Source of the DNA: Aurantimonas sp. Leaf443
GTDB taxonomy: Bacteria > Pseudomonadota > Alphaproteobacteria > Rhizobiales > Rhizobiaceae
NCBI RefSeq assembly: GCF_001425575.1
Contig: NZ_LMRD01000001.1
Span: forward strand, 250,537 to 314,536
Direction: 5' to 3'
DNA length: 64,000 bases
Under the pieces are notes generated by a model. That model made no database searches and was not told the origin of the DNA. It worked only from the letters and a program-made list of their open reading frames with translations. Shown one piece after another: positions 1 through 7,806 of the stretch (position 1 is the first letter of the stretch; every line of letters starts with the position of its first letter). The position numbers were made by a program, and so were the translations under genes.

Positions 1-525
1 CCGCTCTACGAACTCTTCTGCCAGATGACGGGCTATGGCGGCACGACGCAGCGCGCCGAAGCCAATAGCGGCAGGATCGGCGAGCGAGAGATCGTGGTGC
101 GCTTCGACGCGAACGCCTCGCGCGACGTGCCCTGGACCTTCGCGCCGAACGAGCGCGAGGTCGCTGTCCGCCTCGGCGAGACGCGGCAGATCTCCTATCA
201 CGTGCGCAACGATTCCGACCGCCGGGTGACGGCGCGCGCGACCTTCAACGTCACGCCCGATTCGGCCGGCGTCTATTTCAACAAGATCGCCTGCTTCTGC
301 TTCAACGACCAGACGCTGGAGCCGGGCCAGTCGGTGGACATGCCCGTCCTCTTCTTCGTCGATCCCGATATCGAGGAGACGGAGGAGCTGAAGGGCCTGC
401 CGGCGATCACGCTGTCCTATACGTTCTTCTCCTCGGAGAGCGAGGGCGGGACGGTGGCTTCCGTGCCGGAGGCGCAAGGGGCGCCCGCGGCGCCGGGCGC
501 CGCGACGGGGACGAACAAGCTCTGA
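1..525 (+). CDS. ctaG: Cytochrome c oxidase assembly protein CtaG/Cox11 (5' end outside window)
   Basis: The reading frame is open from base 1 to the stop at 523-525, so the N-terminal membrane anchor lies outside the window and about 174 C-terminal residues are seen. They include PLYELFCQ-TGYGGTTQ, the CFCF copper-binding motif and the PGQSVDMPVLFFVDP segment, all diagnostic of CtaG/Cox11. This membrane-anchored periplasmic copper chaperone delivers copper to the CuB site of cytochrome c oxidase subunit I. It is followed by ctaE, DUF983 and surf1, the usual alphaproteobacterial oxidase assembly cluster. The tail after about residue 150 is Ala/Pro/Gly-rich and probably disordered. Confidence 0.95.
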   Translation, partial: PLYELFCQMTGYGGTTQRAEANSGRIGEREIVVRFDANASRDVPWTFAPNEREVAVRLGETRQISYHVRNDSDRRVTARATFNVTPDSAGVYFNKIACFCFNDQTLEPGQSVDMPVLFFVDPDIEETEELKGLPAITLSYTFFSSESEGGTVASVPEAQGAPAAPGAATGTNKL

Positions 526-685
526 CGCCGAACGCCGCCCGAATTGGGCGGGGCGGGCGGAGACGCGCTGGAGGGGCGCGAGAGGCGGCGGCGGGCAAAG
601 CGCCCGGCGCCGAAGCGACACTGGAGTTGACGGGCGGTTTGCGTTAGCGACACTGACCGGAGAGGGAAGAAGCGGGACCGAGGCC

Positions 686-1564
686 ATGGCAGACACGCAC
701 GTCAAGAACCACGACTATCATATGGTCGATCCGAGCCCCTGGCCGGCCGTCGCCGCCGTCGGCTCGTTCATCATGCTGTTCGGCGCCGTCGGCTGGATGC
801 GCGCGCTCGCCGAGCAGCAGTTCGTCCTCTTCGGCATCGATTTCGCCACGCCCTGGCTGTTCTTCCTCGGCCTCGCGGTCGTGCTCTACGTCATGTACGC
901 CTGGTGGGCGGACACGGTGAAGGAGAGCCTCGAAGGCCGCCACACCCGCGTCGTCTCGCTGCATCTGCGCTACGGCATGATCATGTTCATCGCCTCCGAG
1001 GTGATGTTCTTCGTCGCCTGGTTCTGGGCCTTCTTCGATGCCAGCCTCTTCCCGAACGAGGCGATCCAGGCCGCGCGCACCGAGGTGCTCGGCGGCGTCT
1101 GGCCCCCCAAGGGCATCGAGGTGCTGGATCCGCTGCATCTGCCTCTGTTCAACACGGTGACACTGCTCCTGTCGGGCACCACGGTCACCTGGGCGCATCA
1201 CGCGCTCCTCAAGGGCGACCGCAAGGGCCTCATCACCGGCCTCGCGCTCACCGTCCTTCTCGGCGCCATCTTCTCCTACGTGCAATATTACGAGTACGCC
1301 CACGCCCCCTTCGCCTTCTCGGGCTCGATCTACGGCTCGACCTTCTTCATGGCGACGGGCTTCCACGGCTTCCACGTGCTCGTCGGCACGATCTTCCTCG
1401 CCGTGTGCCTCATCCGCGCATTGAAGGGGCAGTTCACGCCGCAGAAGCATTTCGGCTTCGAGGCCGCCGCCTGGTACTGGCACTTCGTCGACGTCGTCTG
1501 GCTCTTCCTCTTCTTCGCCATCTATGTCTGGGGAAGCTGGGGCGGCGTGATCCACGCCGAATAG
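686..1564 (+). CDS. ctaE: Cytochrome c oxidase subunit III
   Basis: A 292-residue heme-copper oxidase subunit III, the expected length. The N-terminus carries KNHDYHMVDPSPWP, typical of alphaproteobacterial CtaE. Seven hydrophobic segments follow, with conserved stretches such as RYGMIMFIASEVMFF, TVTWAHHALL, GFHGFHVLVGTIFL and WYWHFVDVVWLFLF. It is an inner-membrane, non-catalytic subunit of aa3 oxidase that stabilises subunit I and binds lipid. The ATG at 686 has a purine-rich stretch (gagggaagaa) upstream. A strong terminator-like hairpin follows the stop, so expression of downstream genes may be partly separate. Confidence 0.97.
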   Translation: MADTHVKNHDYHMVDPSPWPAVAAVGSFIMLFGAVGWMRALAEQQFVLFGIDFATPWLFFLGLAVVLYVMYAWWADTVKESLEGRHTRVVSLHLRYGMIMFIASEVMFFVAWFWAFFDASLFPNEAIQAARTEVLGGVWPPKGIEVLDPLHLPLFNTVTLLLSGTTVTWAHHALLKGDRKGLITGLALTVLLGAIFSYVQYYEYAHAPFAFSGSIYGSTFFMATGFHGFHVLVGTIFLAVCLIRALKGQFTPQKHFGFEAAAWYWHFVDVVWLFLFFAIYVWGSWGGVIHAE

Positions 1565-1594
1565 GCGCGGGACGAGACGTCCGGCACGACATCC

Positions 1595-1631
1595 GCGAAG
1601 GCGGCGCACGGTGCGCCGCCTTTCGCTTTTT
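1595..1631 (+). terminator. Rho-independent terminator after ctaE
   Basis: Arms AAGGCGGCGCAC (1598-1609) and GTGCGCCGCCTT (1611-1622) form a 12-bp stem in GC-rich DNA, followed by TTCGCTTTTT. The ribosome-binding site of the next gene (GGAGGA, 1632-1637) begins directly after the T run. The element could act as an attenuator between ctaE and the DUF983/surf1 genes. Confidence 0.75.
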
Positions 1632-1644
1632 GGAGGAGACGCCG

Positions 1645-2031
1645 TTGAGCGACCATCGCGACCACCCGGTCGTGGCAGACCCGGCCCGGACCGCCATGGC
1701 CGGCCGCTGCCCGCGCTGCGGCGAGGGACGTCTCTTCCAGGGCTTCCTCACGCCGGCGAAGACTTGTTCCTATTGCGGCCTCGACCTCGCCTTCGCCGAT
1801 TCGGGCGACGGGCCCGCGGTCTTCGTCATCCTCATCGCCGGCTTCATCGTCTGCGGGCTGGCGCTGTGGATGGAGGTCTCGCTGAACCCGCCGCTCTGGG
1901 TGCATTTCATCCTCTGGGTGCCGCTGACGCTCGTCGTCTGCCTGCCGCTGCTGCGGCTGCTGAAGGGCTGGATGATCGGCCAGCAATACGCCCACAAGGC
2001 CGCCGAGGGTCGGCTCGAAATCCGTGACTGA
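1645..2031 (+). CDS. DUF983 family zinc-ribbon membrane protein
   Basis: A 128-residue protein. The TTG start is chosen because GGAGGA lies 7 bases upstream; an ATG at 1696 (MAGRCPRCGEG) is the alternative. The N-terminal half has a CPxCG...CSYCGLDL zinc ribbon, and two hydrophobic helices follow. DUF983 proteins are small membrane proteins found next to ctaE and surf1 in alphaproteobacteria and are presumed to serve cytochrome oxidase biogenesis; their biochemical role is not established. The 3' end overlaps the surf1 GTG start by 8 bases, which suggests translational coupling. Confidence 0.88.
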   Translation: MSDHRDHPVVADPARTAMAGRCPRCGEGRLFQGFLTPAKTCSYCGLDLAFADSGDGPAVFVILIAGFIVCGLALWMEVSLNPPLWVHFILWVPLTLVVCLPLLRLLKGWMIGQQYAHKAAEGRLEIRD

Positions 2032-2794
2032 GTCTTCCTCGCGCCTCTCGCCCGCGCCCAGGCTCTCGCGCGCCAAGGTCGCGATCGCGCTCGCCGCCTG
2101 CGCGATCGGCACGCTCGTGCTCCTCGTGCTCGGCACCTGGCAGGTCGAGCGGCTCACCTGGAAGCAGGGGCTGATCGAGCGCATCGCGTCGCGCATCCAC
2201 GCCGCGCCCGTCGATCTCGGCACGGTGACGGCCATGGCCGCCCGCGGCGAGGACGTCGACTACGTGCCGCTCGCCGTCACCGGCCGGTTCCTGCACCAGG
2301 GGGAGCGCTTCTTCCTCTCCACCTTCGAGGGTCAGGCGGGCTGGAACGTCTACACGCCGCTCGTCACGGCCCGGAACGAGGTCCTCTTCGTCAATCGCGG
2401 CTTCGTGCCCTACGACCTGCGCGACCCTTCCCGTCGCGCCGCCGGTCAGATCGAGGGCGAGGTGGCGGTGACCGGCCTTGCCCGATCCGCGCCGAAGGAG
2501 GCGCCGGGCGGCTTCACGCCCGACAACGACCCTGCCAAGAACACCTTCTTCTGGCGCGAGGTCCCGGCCATGGCCGCCGGCCTGGCGCTGCCGGACAAGG
2601 CCACGCTCCTGCCCTTCACGCTCGATACCGGGGCAGGGCGCGCGCCGGGCGGCTGGCCGGTCGGCGGCACGACCGTGATCGACATTCCCAACAACCACCT
2701 GCAATACGCCATCACCTGGTACGGGCTCGCCGCCGTCCTCGCGGTCATGACGATCGTCACCGTCGTGAAGGGCCGCCGGCCGCCCGAACCTTGA
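2024..2794 (+). CDS. SURF1 family cytochrome oxidase biogenesis protein
   Basis: A 256-residue SURF1 homologue with the family layout: an N-terminal transmembrane helix (about residues 17-37, ending LGTWQVERLTWKQGLI), a large periplasmic domain and a C-terminal helix (about 229-248). Conserved features include LGTWQ, the PLAVTGRF strand, VNRGFVP and the C-terminal NNHLQYAITWYGLA. SURF1/Shy1 proteins bind heme and help insert heme a into cytochrome c oxidase subunit I. The GTG start overlaps the DUF983 gene. Confidence 0.95.
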   Translation: MTESSSRLSPAPRLSRAKVAIALAACAIGTLVLLVLGTWQVERLTWKQGLIERIASRIHAAPVDLGTVTAMAARGEDVDYVPLAVTGRFLHQGERFFLSTFEGQAGWNVYTPLVTARNEVLFVNRGFVPYDLRDPSRRAAGQIEGEVAVTGLARSAPKEAPGGFTPDNDPAKNTFFWREVPAMAAGLALPDKATLLPFTLDTGAGRAPGGWPVGGTTVIDIPNNHLQYAITWYGLAAVLAVMTIVTVVKGRRPPEP

Positions 2795-2866
2795 CAGGGC
2801 GCCGCCGCGTCCCTTCATTCGCCCCGCGTCCGCGATGGACCGCCCCATGACCGGAGCCGTTTCCCC

Positions 2867-3871
2867 TTGTCCGAGAGCCCCGACCGCCCGTCCCTGACGC
2901 TGCGCATGTGCGAGCCGCGCGGCTTCTGCGCGGGCGTGGACCGTGCGATCCAGATCGTCGTCCTGGCGCTGAAGAAATACGGCGCGCCGGTCTATGTGCG
3001 CCACGAGATCGTCCACAACCGCTATGTCGTGGAAGGGCTGAAGACGATGGGCGCCGTCTTCGTGCGCGAGCTCGACGGCGTGCCGGACGACGGCCAGCCC
3101 GTCGTCTTCTCCGCGCATGGCGTGCCCAAGAGCGTGCCGGCGGCGGCCGAGGCGCGCGAGCTCCTCTATCTCGACGCGACCTGCCCGCTCGTCTCCAAGG
3201 TCCACAAGCAGGCGATGCTGCACGTCAAGCGCGGGCGGCACGTTCTCCTCGTCGGCCACAAGGGCCACCCGGAAGTGATCGGCACGATGGGCCAGCTGCC
3301 GGAGGGCGCCGTCACGCTGGTGGAGACGGAGGAGGATGTCGCCACGCTCGGCTTCGGCGCGGAGGCCGCGCTCGGCTTCGTCACGCAGACGACGCTGTCC
3401 GTCGACGACACCGCCGGCATCGTCGCCGCGCTGTCGCGCCGCTTCCCGCAGATGGAGGCGCCGTCCTCCGACTCGATCTGCTACGCCACGACCAACCGGC
3501 AGGAGGCGGTGAAGGCCGCGGCCCCCGGCGCCGACCTCTTCCTGATCGTCGGCGCGCCGAACTCGTCCAATTCCAAGCGCCTCGTCGAGGTCGCCCTGCG
3601 GGCGGGCGCCGGGGCCGCCGTCCTCGTGGAAGGGCCCGGCGGCATCGACTGGAGCCTCGTGCCCGCCGGCGGCACCGTCGCGCTCTCGGCCGGCGCCTCG
3701 GCGCCGGAGGTCCTGGTCGACGCCATCGTCGACGCCTTCCGCGCGCGCTTCGCCATCTCCATCGACCTCGTGCGCACGGCCGAGGAGAACGAGAACTTCC
3801 CGGTCATGCGATCGCTGCGCGAGACGCCGCTCCTTCCGGCCGACATGGCCTTCGTGAACGGCGGAGCCTGA
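2867..3871 (+). CDS. ispH: 4-hydroxy-3-methylbut-2-enyl diphosphate reductase (IspH)
   Basis: A 334-residue IspH, the last enzyme of the MEP pathway, which reduces HMBPP to IPP and DMAPP. The three cysteines expected to hold the iron-sulfur cluster are visible: Cys21 ([11 protein letters not shown]), Cys106 (DATCPLV) and Cys205 ([10 protein letters not shown]). Other hallmarks are [24 protein letters not shown] and PNSSNSKRL. The TTG at 2867 gives a normal N-terminal length; an ATG at 2906 would begin just before the first motif. Three bases separate it from thrB, so the two are probably co-transcribed. Confidence 0.97.
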   Translation: MSESPDRPSLTLRMCEPRGFCAGVDRAIQIVVLALKKYGAPVYVRHEIVHNRYVVEGLKTMGAVFVRELDGVPDDGQPVVFSAHGVPKSVPAAAEARELLYLDATCPLVSKVHKQAMLHVKRGRHVLLVGHKGHPEVIGTMGQLPEGAVTLVETEEDVATLGFGAEAALGFVTQTTLSVDDTAGIVAALSRRFPQMEAPSSDSICYATTNRQEAVKAAAPGADLFLIVGAPNSSNSKRLVEVALRAGAGAAVLVEGPGGIDWSLVPAGGTVALSAGASAPEVLVDAIVDAFRARFAISIDLVRTAEENENFPVMRSLRETPLLPADMAFVNGGA

Positions 3872-3874
3872 CCC

Positions 3875-4855
3875 ATGGCCGTCTATACCGACGTCTCCGA
3901 GCCCGAACTCTCCGCCTTCCTGAAGGACTACGATCTCGGCGATCTCCTCAGCTACAAGGGGATCGCGGAAGGGGTGGAGAATTCCAACTTCCTCCTGCGC
4001 ACCACGGCGGGCACCTTCATCCTGACGCTCTACGAGCGGCGGGTGAATCGCGACGACCTGCCCTTCTTCGTCGGGCTGATGCAGCATCTGGCGAAGGACG
4101 GCCTGTCCTGCCCGCTGCCCGTCCATGCCCGCGCCGGCGCGCTGCTCGGCGAGCTTTCGGGGCGCCCGGCGGCGATCTTCACCTTTCTCGAGGGCATGTG
4201 GACGCGCCGTCCCTCGGCCGCGCAATGCGGGCAGGTGGGCGCCGCGCTCGCCGCCATGCATGCGAGCGCGGCGAGCTTCGACCTGAGGCGCGGCAACGCG
4301 CTCTCGGTCTCCGGCTGGCGTCCGCTGGCGGAGGGCTGCGGGGCGCGCGCCGACGAGGTGGTGCCGGGCCTGGCCGCCGAGATCGAGGAGGAACTCGCCG
4401 CCCTGGAGCGGGACTGGCCGGCGGGCCTGCCGTCCGGCGTCATCCATGCCGATCTCTTTCCCGACAACGTCTTCTTCCTCGGCGGCGAACTGTCGGGCCT
4501 CATCGACTTCTACTTCGCCTGCAACGATCTCCTCGCCTACGATCTCGCCATCTGCCTCTGCGCCTGGTGCTTCGAGCAGGACGGTGCCTTCAACGTCACC
4601 AAGGGCCGGGCGCTGATCGAGGGCTATGCGGGCGTTCGGGCGCTGACGCCGGCCGAACTCGACGCGCTGCCGCTCCTGTGCCGGGGCGCGGCCCTGCGCT
4701 TCCTGCTGACGCGCCTCTACGACTGGCTGACCATTCCCGACGGCTCGCTCGTCACCAAGAAGGACCCGCGCGAATACCTGCGCAAACTGCGCTTTCACCG
4801 TCAGGTGCGGAGCGTCGCCGATTACGGGGTGGATGCGGAAAGGCTGCCGGCATGA
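3875..4855 (+). CDS. thrB: Homoserine kinase (ThrB, aminoglycoside-phosphotransferase fold)
   Basis: A 326-residue kinase of the APH-like homoserine kinase type found in alphaproteobacteria, unrelated in fold to the GHMP-type ThrB of E. coli. The nucleotide-binding N-lobe contains [11 protein letters not shown]. The catalytic loop is [11 protein letters not shown] near residue 190, and the metal-binding segment is [17 protein letters not shown]. It phosphorylates homoserine for threonine synthase, which is encoded at 12741-14150. The stop overlaps the rnhA ATG (ATGA). Confidence 0.95.
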   Translation: MAVYTDVSEPELSAFLKDYDLGDLLSYKGIAEGVENSNFLLRTTAGTFILTLYERRVNRDDLPFFVGLMQHLAKDGLSCPLPVHARAGALLGELSGRPAAIFTFLEGMWTRRPSAAQCGQVGAALAAMHASAASFDLRRGNALSVSGWRPLAEGCGARADEVVPGLAAEIEEELAALERDWPAGLPSGVIHADLFPDNVFFLGGELSGLIDFYFACNDLLAYDLAICLCAWCFEQDGAFNVTKGRALIEGYAGVRALTPAELDALPLLCRGAALRFLLTRLYDWLTIPDGSLVTKKDPREYLRKLRFHRQVRSVADYGVDAERLPA

Positions 4856-5331
4856 GCGAGGAGGCGCGCGTCGAGGTCTATACGGACGGGGCCTGTTCGG
4901 GAAATCCGGGCCCCGGCGGCTGGGGCGCGATCCTGCGCTTCAACGGGGCGCAGAAGGAACTCTCCGGCGGCGAGCCGGTGACGACCAACAACCGCATGGA
5001 GCTTCTGGCCGCCATCGAGGCGCTGACGGCGCTAAAGCGCCCCTGCGCCGTCGATCTCCATTCCGACTCGCAATATCTGCGCGACGGGATCACCAAGTGG
5101 ATCCACGGCTGGAAGCGCAATGGCTGGAAGACGGCCGACAAGAAGCCGGTGAAGAACGCCGAACTCTGGCAGCGGCTCGACGCCGAGCGCCAGCGCCACG
5201 AAGTGGCGTTCCACTGGGTGAAGGGCCATGCCGGCCACGAGATGAACGAGCGCGCCGACGAGCTCGCCCGTTTCGGCATGGAGCCCTTCAAGGCGAGCCG
5301 TGGGGCTTCGTCTGGACGCCGGCCGGGCTGA
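4852..5331 (+). CDS. rnhA: Ribonuclease HI
   Basis: A 159-residue type 1 RNase H that cleaves the RNA strand of RNA-DNA hybrids. The four catalytic acidic residues are present: Asp12 ([14 protein letters not shown]), Glu50 (NNRMELLA), Asp72 (SDSQYL) and Asp136 (NERADELA). The basic handle [20 protein letters not shown] is also present. The ATG overlaps the thrB stop by four bases. The last 20 or so residues are Ser/Arg/Gly-rich and probably disordered. A palindrome lies in the convergent gap downstream. Confidence 0.97.
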   Translation: MSEEARVEVYTDGACSGNPGPGGWGAILRFNGAQKELSGGEPVTTNNRMELLAAIEALTALKRPCAVDLHSDSQYLRDGITKWIHGWKRNGWKTADKKPVKNAELWQRLDAERQRHEVAFHWVKGHAGHEMNERADELARFGMEPFKASRGASSGRRPG

Positions 5332-5401
5332 CCGCCGAAGAGAAGCGGCGGGTGAGGCTGCGTCTATCACGGACGGTCGGAAAGAGGGCCGTCTCGGCTG
5401 C

Positions 5402-5428
5402 CCCCTTCTCCCGAGACGGGAGAAGGGG
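5402..5428. repeat. REP-like palindrome, copy 1
   Basis: Two perfect 12-base arms (CCCCTTCTCCCG and its complement) flank a 3-base loop. A close relative with the same CCTTCTCCCG core is at 56734-56759. It sits between the convergent genes rnhA and the peroxiredoxin gene. No T run is attached, so it is a repeat-family palindrome that might also stop or stabilise transcripts. The rest of the 240-bp gap shows nothing recognisable. Confidence 0.75.
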
Positions 5429-5571
5429 AAGCGTCGCCGCGACGCTCGAGCTGCAGTCTTCGACCCTTCGGGGTGCGAAGTCCGGGCGGGACCTGTGGCT
5501 CGCCCAGGGTTGCGGCAGGGCGATAGGGGCTGGCCGAGCCGATCGACCGACCCCGCCGCGACCTGATCGAA

Positions 5572-6057
5572 TCAGAGCTGTTCGAGGATCACCTCGGCCG
5601 TCGACGCCTCGGCCTTGCCCGGCGAGTCCTCGATATTGAGGCTCGTCACCGTGCCGTCCTTCACGATCATCGAATAGCGCTTGGAGCGCACGCCGAGACC
5701 GCCGACCGACAGGTCCGCGTCGAGGCCGACGGCCTTGGTGAACTCGGCATTGCCGTCGGCGAGGAACAGGATCCGCTCGCCGGCATCCGCCGACTTCGCC
5801 CAGGCGCTCATCACGAAGACGTCGTTCACCGAGACGACCGCGATCGTGTCGACGCCCTTGGCGCGGATCGCCTCGTTATGGGTGAGGAAGCCCGGCAGGT
5901 GGTTCATCGAGCAGGTCGGCGTGAAGGCGCCGGGCACGGCGAAGAGCACGACCGTCTTGCCCGAGAAGATCTCGTCCGCCGTGATGTTGGCGGGACCGTC
6001 CGCCGTCCGGGTCTTGAACGTGGCGTTTGGCAGTTTCTCGCCGATCTCAATGGTCAT
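5572..6057 (-). CDS. Peroxiredoxin, Prx5/AhpE-like with a single cysteine
   Basis: A 161-residue thiol peroxidase that reduces hydrogen peroxide and alkyl hydroperoxides. The peroxidatic cysteine is Cys49 in VPGAFTPTCS, the Prx5-subfamily signature, and GLGVRSKRYSMIVKDG near residue 125 is also typical. It is the only cysteine, so the enzyme must recycle through an external thiol (glutaredoxin or glutathione, inferred). The ATG at 6057 was chosen over an upstream in-frame start because MTIEIGEKLPNA matches family N-termini. The next gene on this strand encodes a DsbD-N-like secreted protein. Confidence 0.93.
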   Translation of the reverse strand: MTIEIGEKLPNATFKTRTADGPANITADEIFSGKTVVLFAVPGAFTPTCSMNHLPGFLTHNEAIRAKGVDTIAVVSVNDVFVMSAWAKSADAGERILFLADGNAEFTKAVGLDADLSVGGLGVRSKRYSMIVKDGTVTSLNIEDSPGKAEASTAEVILEQL

Positions 6058-6139
6058 GGGGCTCGGATCCTCGAAGGCGGCGCGGCGCCTCGCGGGACGC
6101 GGGCGCACGGCAGGGGCCGCGACCCGCGTTGTAGAGCGC

Positions 6140-6925
6140 CTAGCGCGCGCTTTCCACCGGCACGGCGCGCCGCTCGGTGCCGCCCCCCGTTCCGCCGAGC
6201 ACGATGTCGACCGCGCCGAGCGGCGGGCCCTTGCGGGGCCGGCCGAGAACGGGCACGGCGAAGGCGAGCCCGTCCCGCGTCGCGGTGCCCGCCGGCGCCT
6301 CGCCGAAATACCAGCCCTCCGGCCCCGAGACGAAGACGTCCTGAGGCCTCGCAGCCGAGGCCGACGAGAGGGCGAGCGTCAGCACCTTGCCGTCCGCCGA
6401 GAGCGCGGCGCCCGGGATCGCGCCGTCCGGTGCCGGCGCGGGGAGGGCGGCGAAGGCCGCCTCGACCAGCGCGCGATCGCCCTCGTCCGGCGCCGTCGCG
6501 ACCGTGCCGCTCGCGGGAACGCAGATGTCGCGGCACAGGCCGAGCATGGCCGAGACCGCGACCGGTCCCGGTCCCGCGCCCTTCAGCTCGAAGGCGATGG
6601 CGAAGGGGCCGGAATAGCCGTTGGCCCGCTCGATCCCCTCGCCGAACCGGTGGGGCGCGGGATAGCGCAACGTCGCCGCGCCCTGCGTGAAACTGTAGCT
6701 CGCGGGGATGCCGGACTGGCCGGGATCGATCCAGTAGGTCTTCCAGCCCGGCCGAAGCTCGATGCGGATGGCGCCGCGGATCGTGCCGTCCGCCTCGGGC
6801 GGGAGCGCGGCCAGCGTCAGCACGGCCCCGTCGAGGGGAATGCTCGTCGCCGCCCGCGCGCCCGGCGCCGCGAGCGGCAGGAGGGCGAGGCTGAGGGCGA
6901 GGAATGCGGGCAGGCGTCTTGGCAT
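6140..6925 (-). CDS. Secreted protein with DsbD N-terminal-like (thiol interchange) domain
   Basis: A 261-residue protein with a signal peptide (hydrophobic residues 5-22, cleavage near GARAAT). Its beta-rich domain contains WKTYWIDPGQSGIP, RYPAPHRF and LGLCRDICVPASG. The Cys-x3-Cys pair matches the N-terminal domain of DsbD-type reductases, but no membrane electron-transfer domain follows. It is therefore a free-standing periplasmic domain, common next to yqgE in Rhizobiales. A role in periplasmic disulfide or copper handling is inferred. The ATG at 6925 was chosen because it begins the signal peptide. Confidence 0.85.
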   Translation of the reverse strand: MPRRLPAFLALSLALLPLAAPGARAATSIPLDGAVLTLAALPPEADGTIRGAIRIELRPGWKTYWIDPGQSGIPASYSFTQGAATLRYPAPHRFGEGIERANGYSGPFAIAFELKGAGPGPVAVSAMLGLCRDICVPASGTVATAPDEGDRALVEAAFAALPAPAPDGAIPGAALSADGKVLTLALSSASAARPQDVFVSGPEGWYFGEAPAGTATRDGLAFAVPVLGRPRKGPPLGAVDIVLGGTGGGTERRAVPVESAR

Positions 6926-7128
6926 CGGATCTTTCGCGGCGGAATGGTGCGGCGGCGGCGGCCGGCGCGAGGATGGAAGGCCATGCCCATCGCCCGCTCG
7001 CGACCGGCCGGGACTGAAAAACGCGAGAGAGCGGCCGCACTGTGACGAAGCGTCCCGGCCGGGGCTGGTCAAGCGGCGCGTGCGGTGCAAAGTTTGACGG
7101 ACGGCCTCTCGCAGACCATGTGTGGGAT

Positions 7129-7743
7129 ATGGATATCATGCACGAGATCAGGAAAGGCGGCGTTGAGGAAGAGGCCTCGCTCGAGGGGCATTTCCTGATC
7201 GCCATGCCGGGAATGCAGGACGAGCGCTTCTCGCGCACCGTCATCTATGTCTGCGCCCACTCGCCGCAGGGCGCGATGGGTTTCATCATCAACAAGGCGC
7301 AGCCGCTGAGCTTCGCCTCGCTCCTCACCCAGCTCGGCATCGTCACCGGCGAGGACGACATCCGCCTGCCCGAGAAGGGCCGCGAGGTCTCCGTCTGCAT
7401 GGGCGGGCCGGTGGAGCGCGGCCGCGGCTTCGTGCTGCATTCGTCGGACTACGATTCGGAATCGACCGTGCCCGTCGCCGACGAGATCTCGCTGACGCCC
7501 ACGCTCGACATCCTCAAGGCGATCTCGCAGGGGATCGGTCCGCGCACGGCGATCATGGCGCTCGGCTATTCCGGCTGGAGCGCCGGCCAGCTCGACACCG
7601 AGATCGCCGCCAATGGCTGGCTGACCTGCAAGGCCGACACCGGCATCGTCTTCGACCCCGAGCTCGACCGCAAATACGACCGGGCGCTCGGGCTCCTCGG
7701 CGTCGATCCCGCCTTCCTCGCCAGCGAGGCCGGACACGCCTGA
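7129..7743 (+). CDS. YqgE/AlgH family protein (UPF0301)
   Basis: A 204-residue UPF0301 protein. Family motifs are GHFLIAMPGMQDERFSRTVIYVC, QGAMGFIINK, VCMGGPVERGRGFVLHS and ALGYSGWSAGQLDTEIAANGWL. The molecular function is not established. Two in-frame ATGs (7129 and 7138) are possible and neither has a strong ribosome-binding site; the first is used here. The gene is transcribed away from the DsbD-N-like gene and converges on the GGDEF/EAL gene across a strong palindrome. Confidence 0.9.
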   Translation: MDIMHEIRKGGVEEEASLEGHFLIAMPGMQDERFSRTVIYVCAHSPQGAMGFIINKAQPLSFASLLTQLGIVTGEDDIRLPEKGREVSVCMGGPVERGRGFVLHSSDYDSESTVPVADEISLTPTLDILKAISQGIGPRTAIMALGYSGWSAGQLDTEIAANGWLTCKADTGIVFDPELDRKYDRALGLLGVDPAFLASEAGHA

Positions 7744-7747
7744 CGGC

Positions 7748-7768
7748 GCGGCGCGCCCGGCGCGCCGC
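7748..7768. terminator. GC-rich palindrome in convergent gap
   Basis: Ten-base arms GCGGCGCGCC and GGCGCGCCGC surround a single central C, immediately after the yqgE stop and before the end of the opposing GGDEF/EAL gene. There is no T run on either strand. It may block read-through or protect 3' ends; assignment as a terminator is tentative. Confidence 0.45.
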
Positions 7769-7806
7769 AGCCTCGCAGGACATGTCCCGCCCCGGGCCTT
7801 CCCGCC

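Noticed and set aside
1907-4798. 963-codon open frame on the minus strand opposite surf1, ispH and thrB
   Set aside because: It lies antisense to three well-supported genes, encodes low-complexity Arg/Gly/Glu-rich sequence and is explained by the GC-rich third positions of the true genes.
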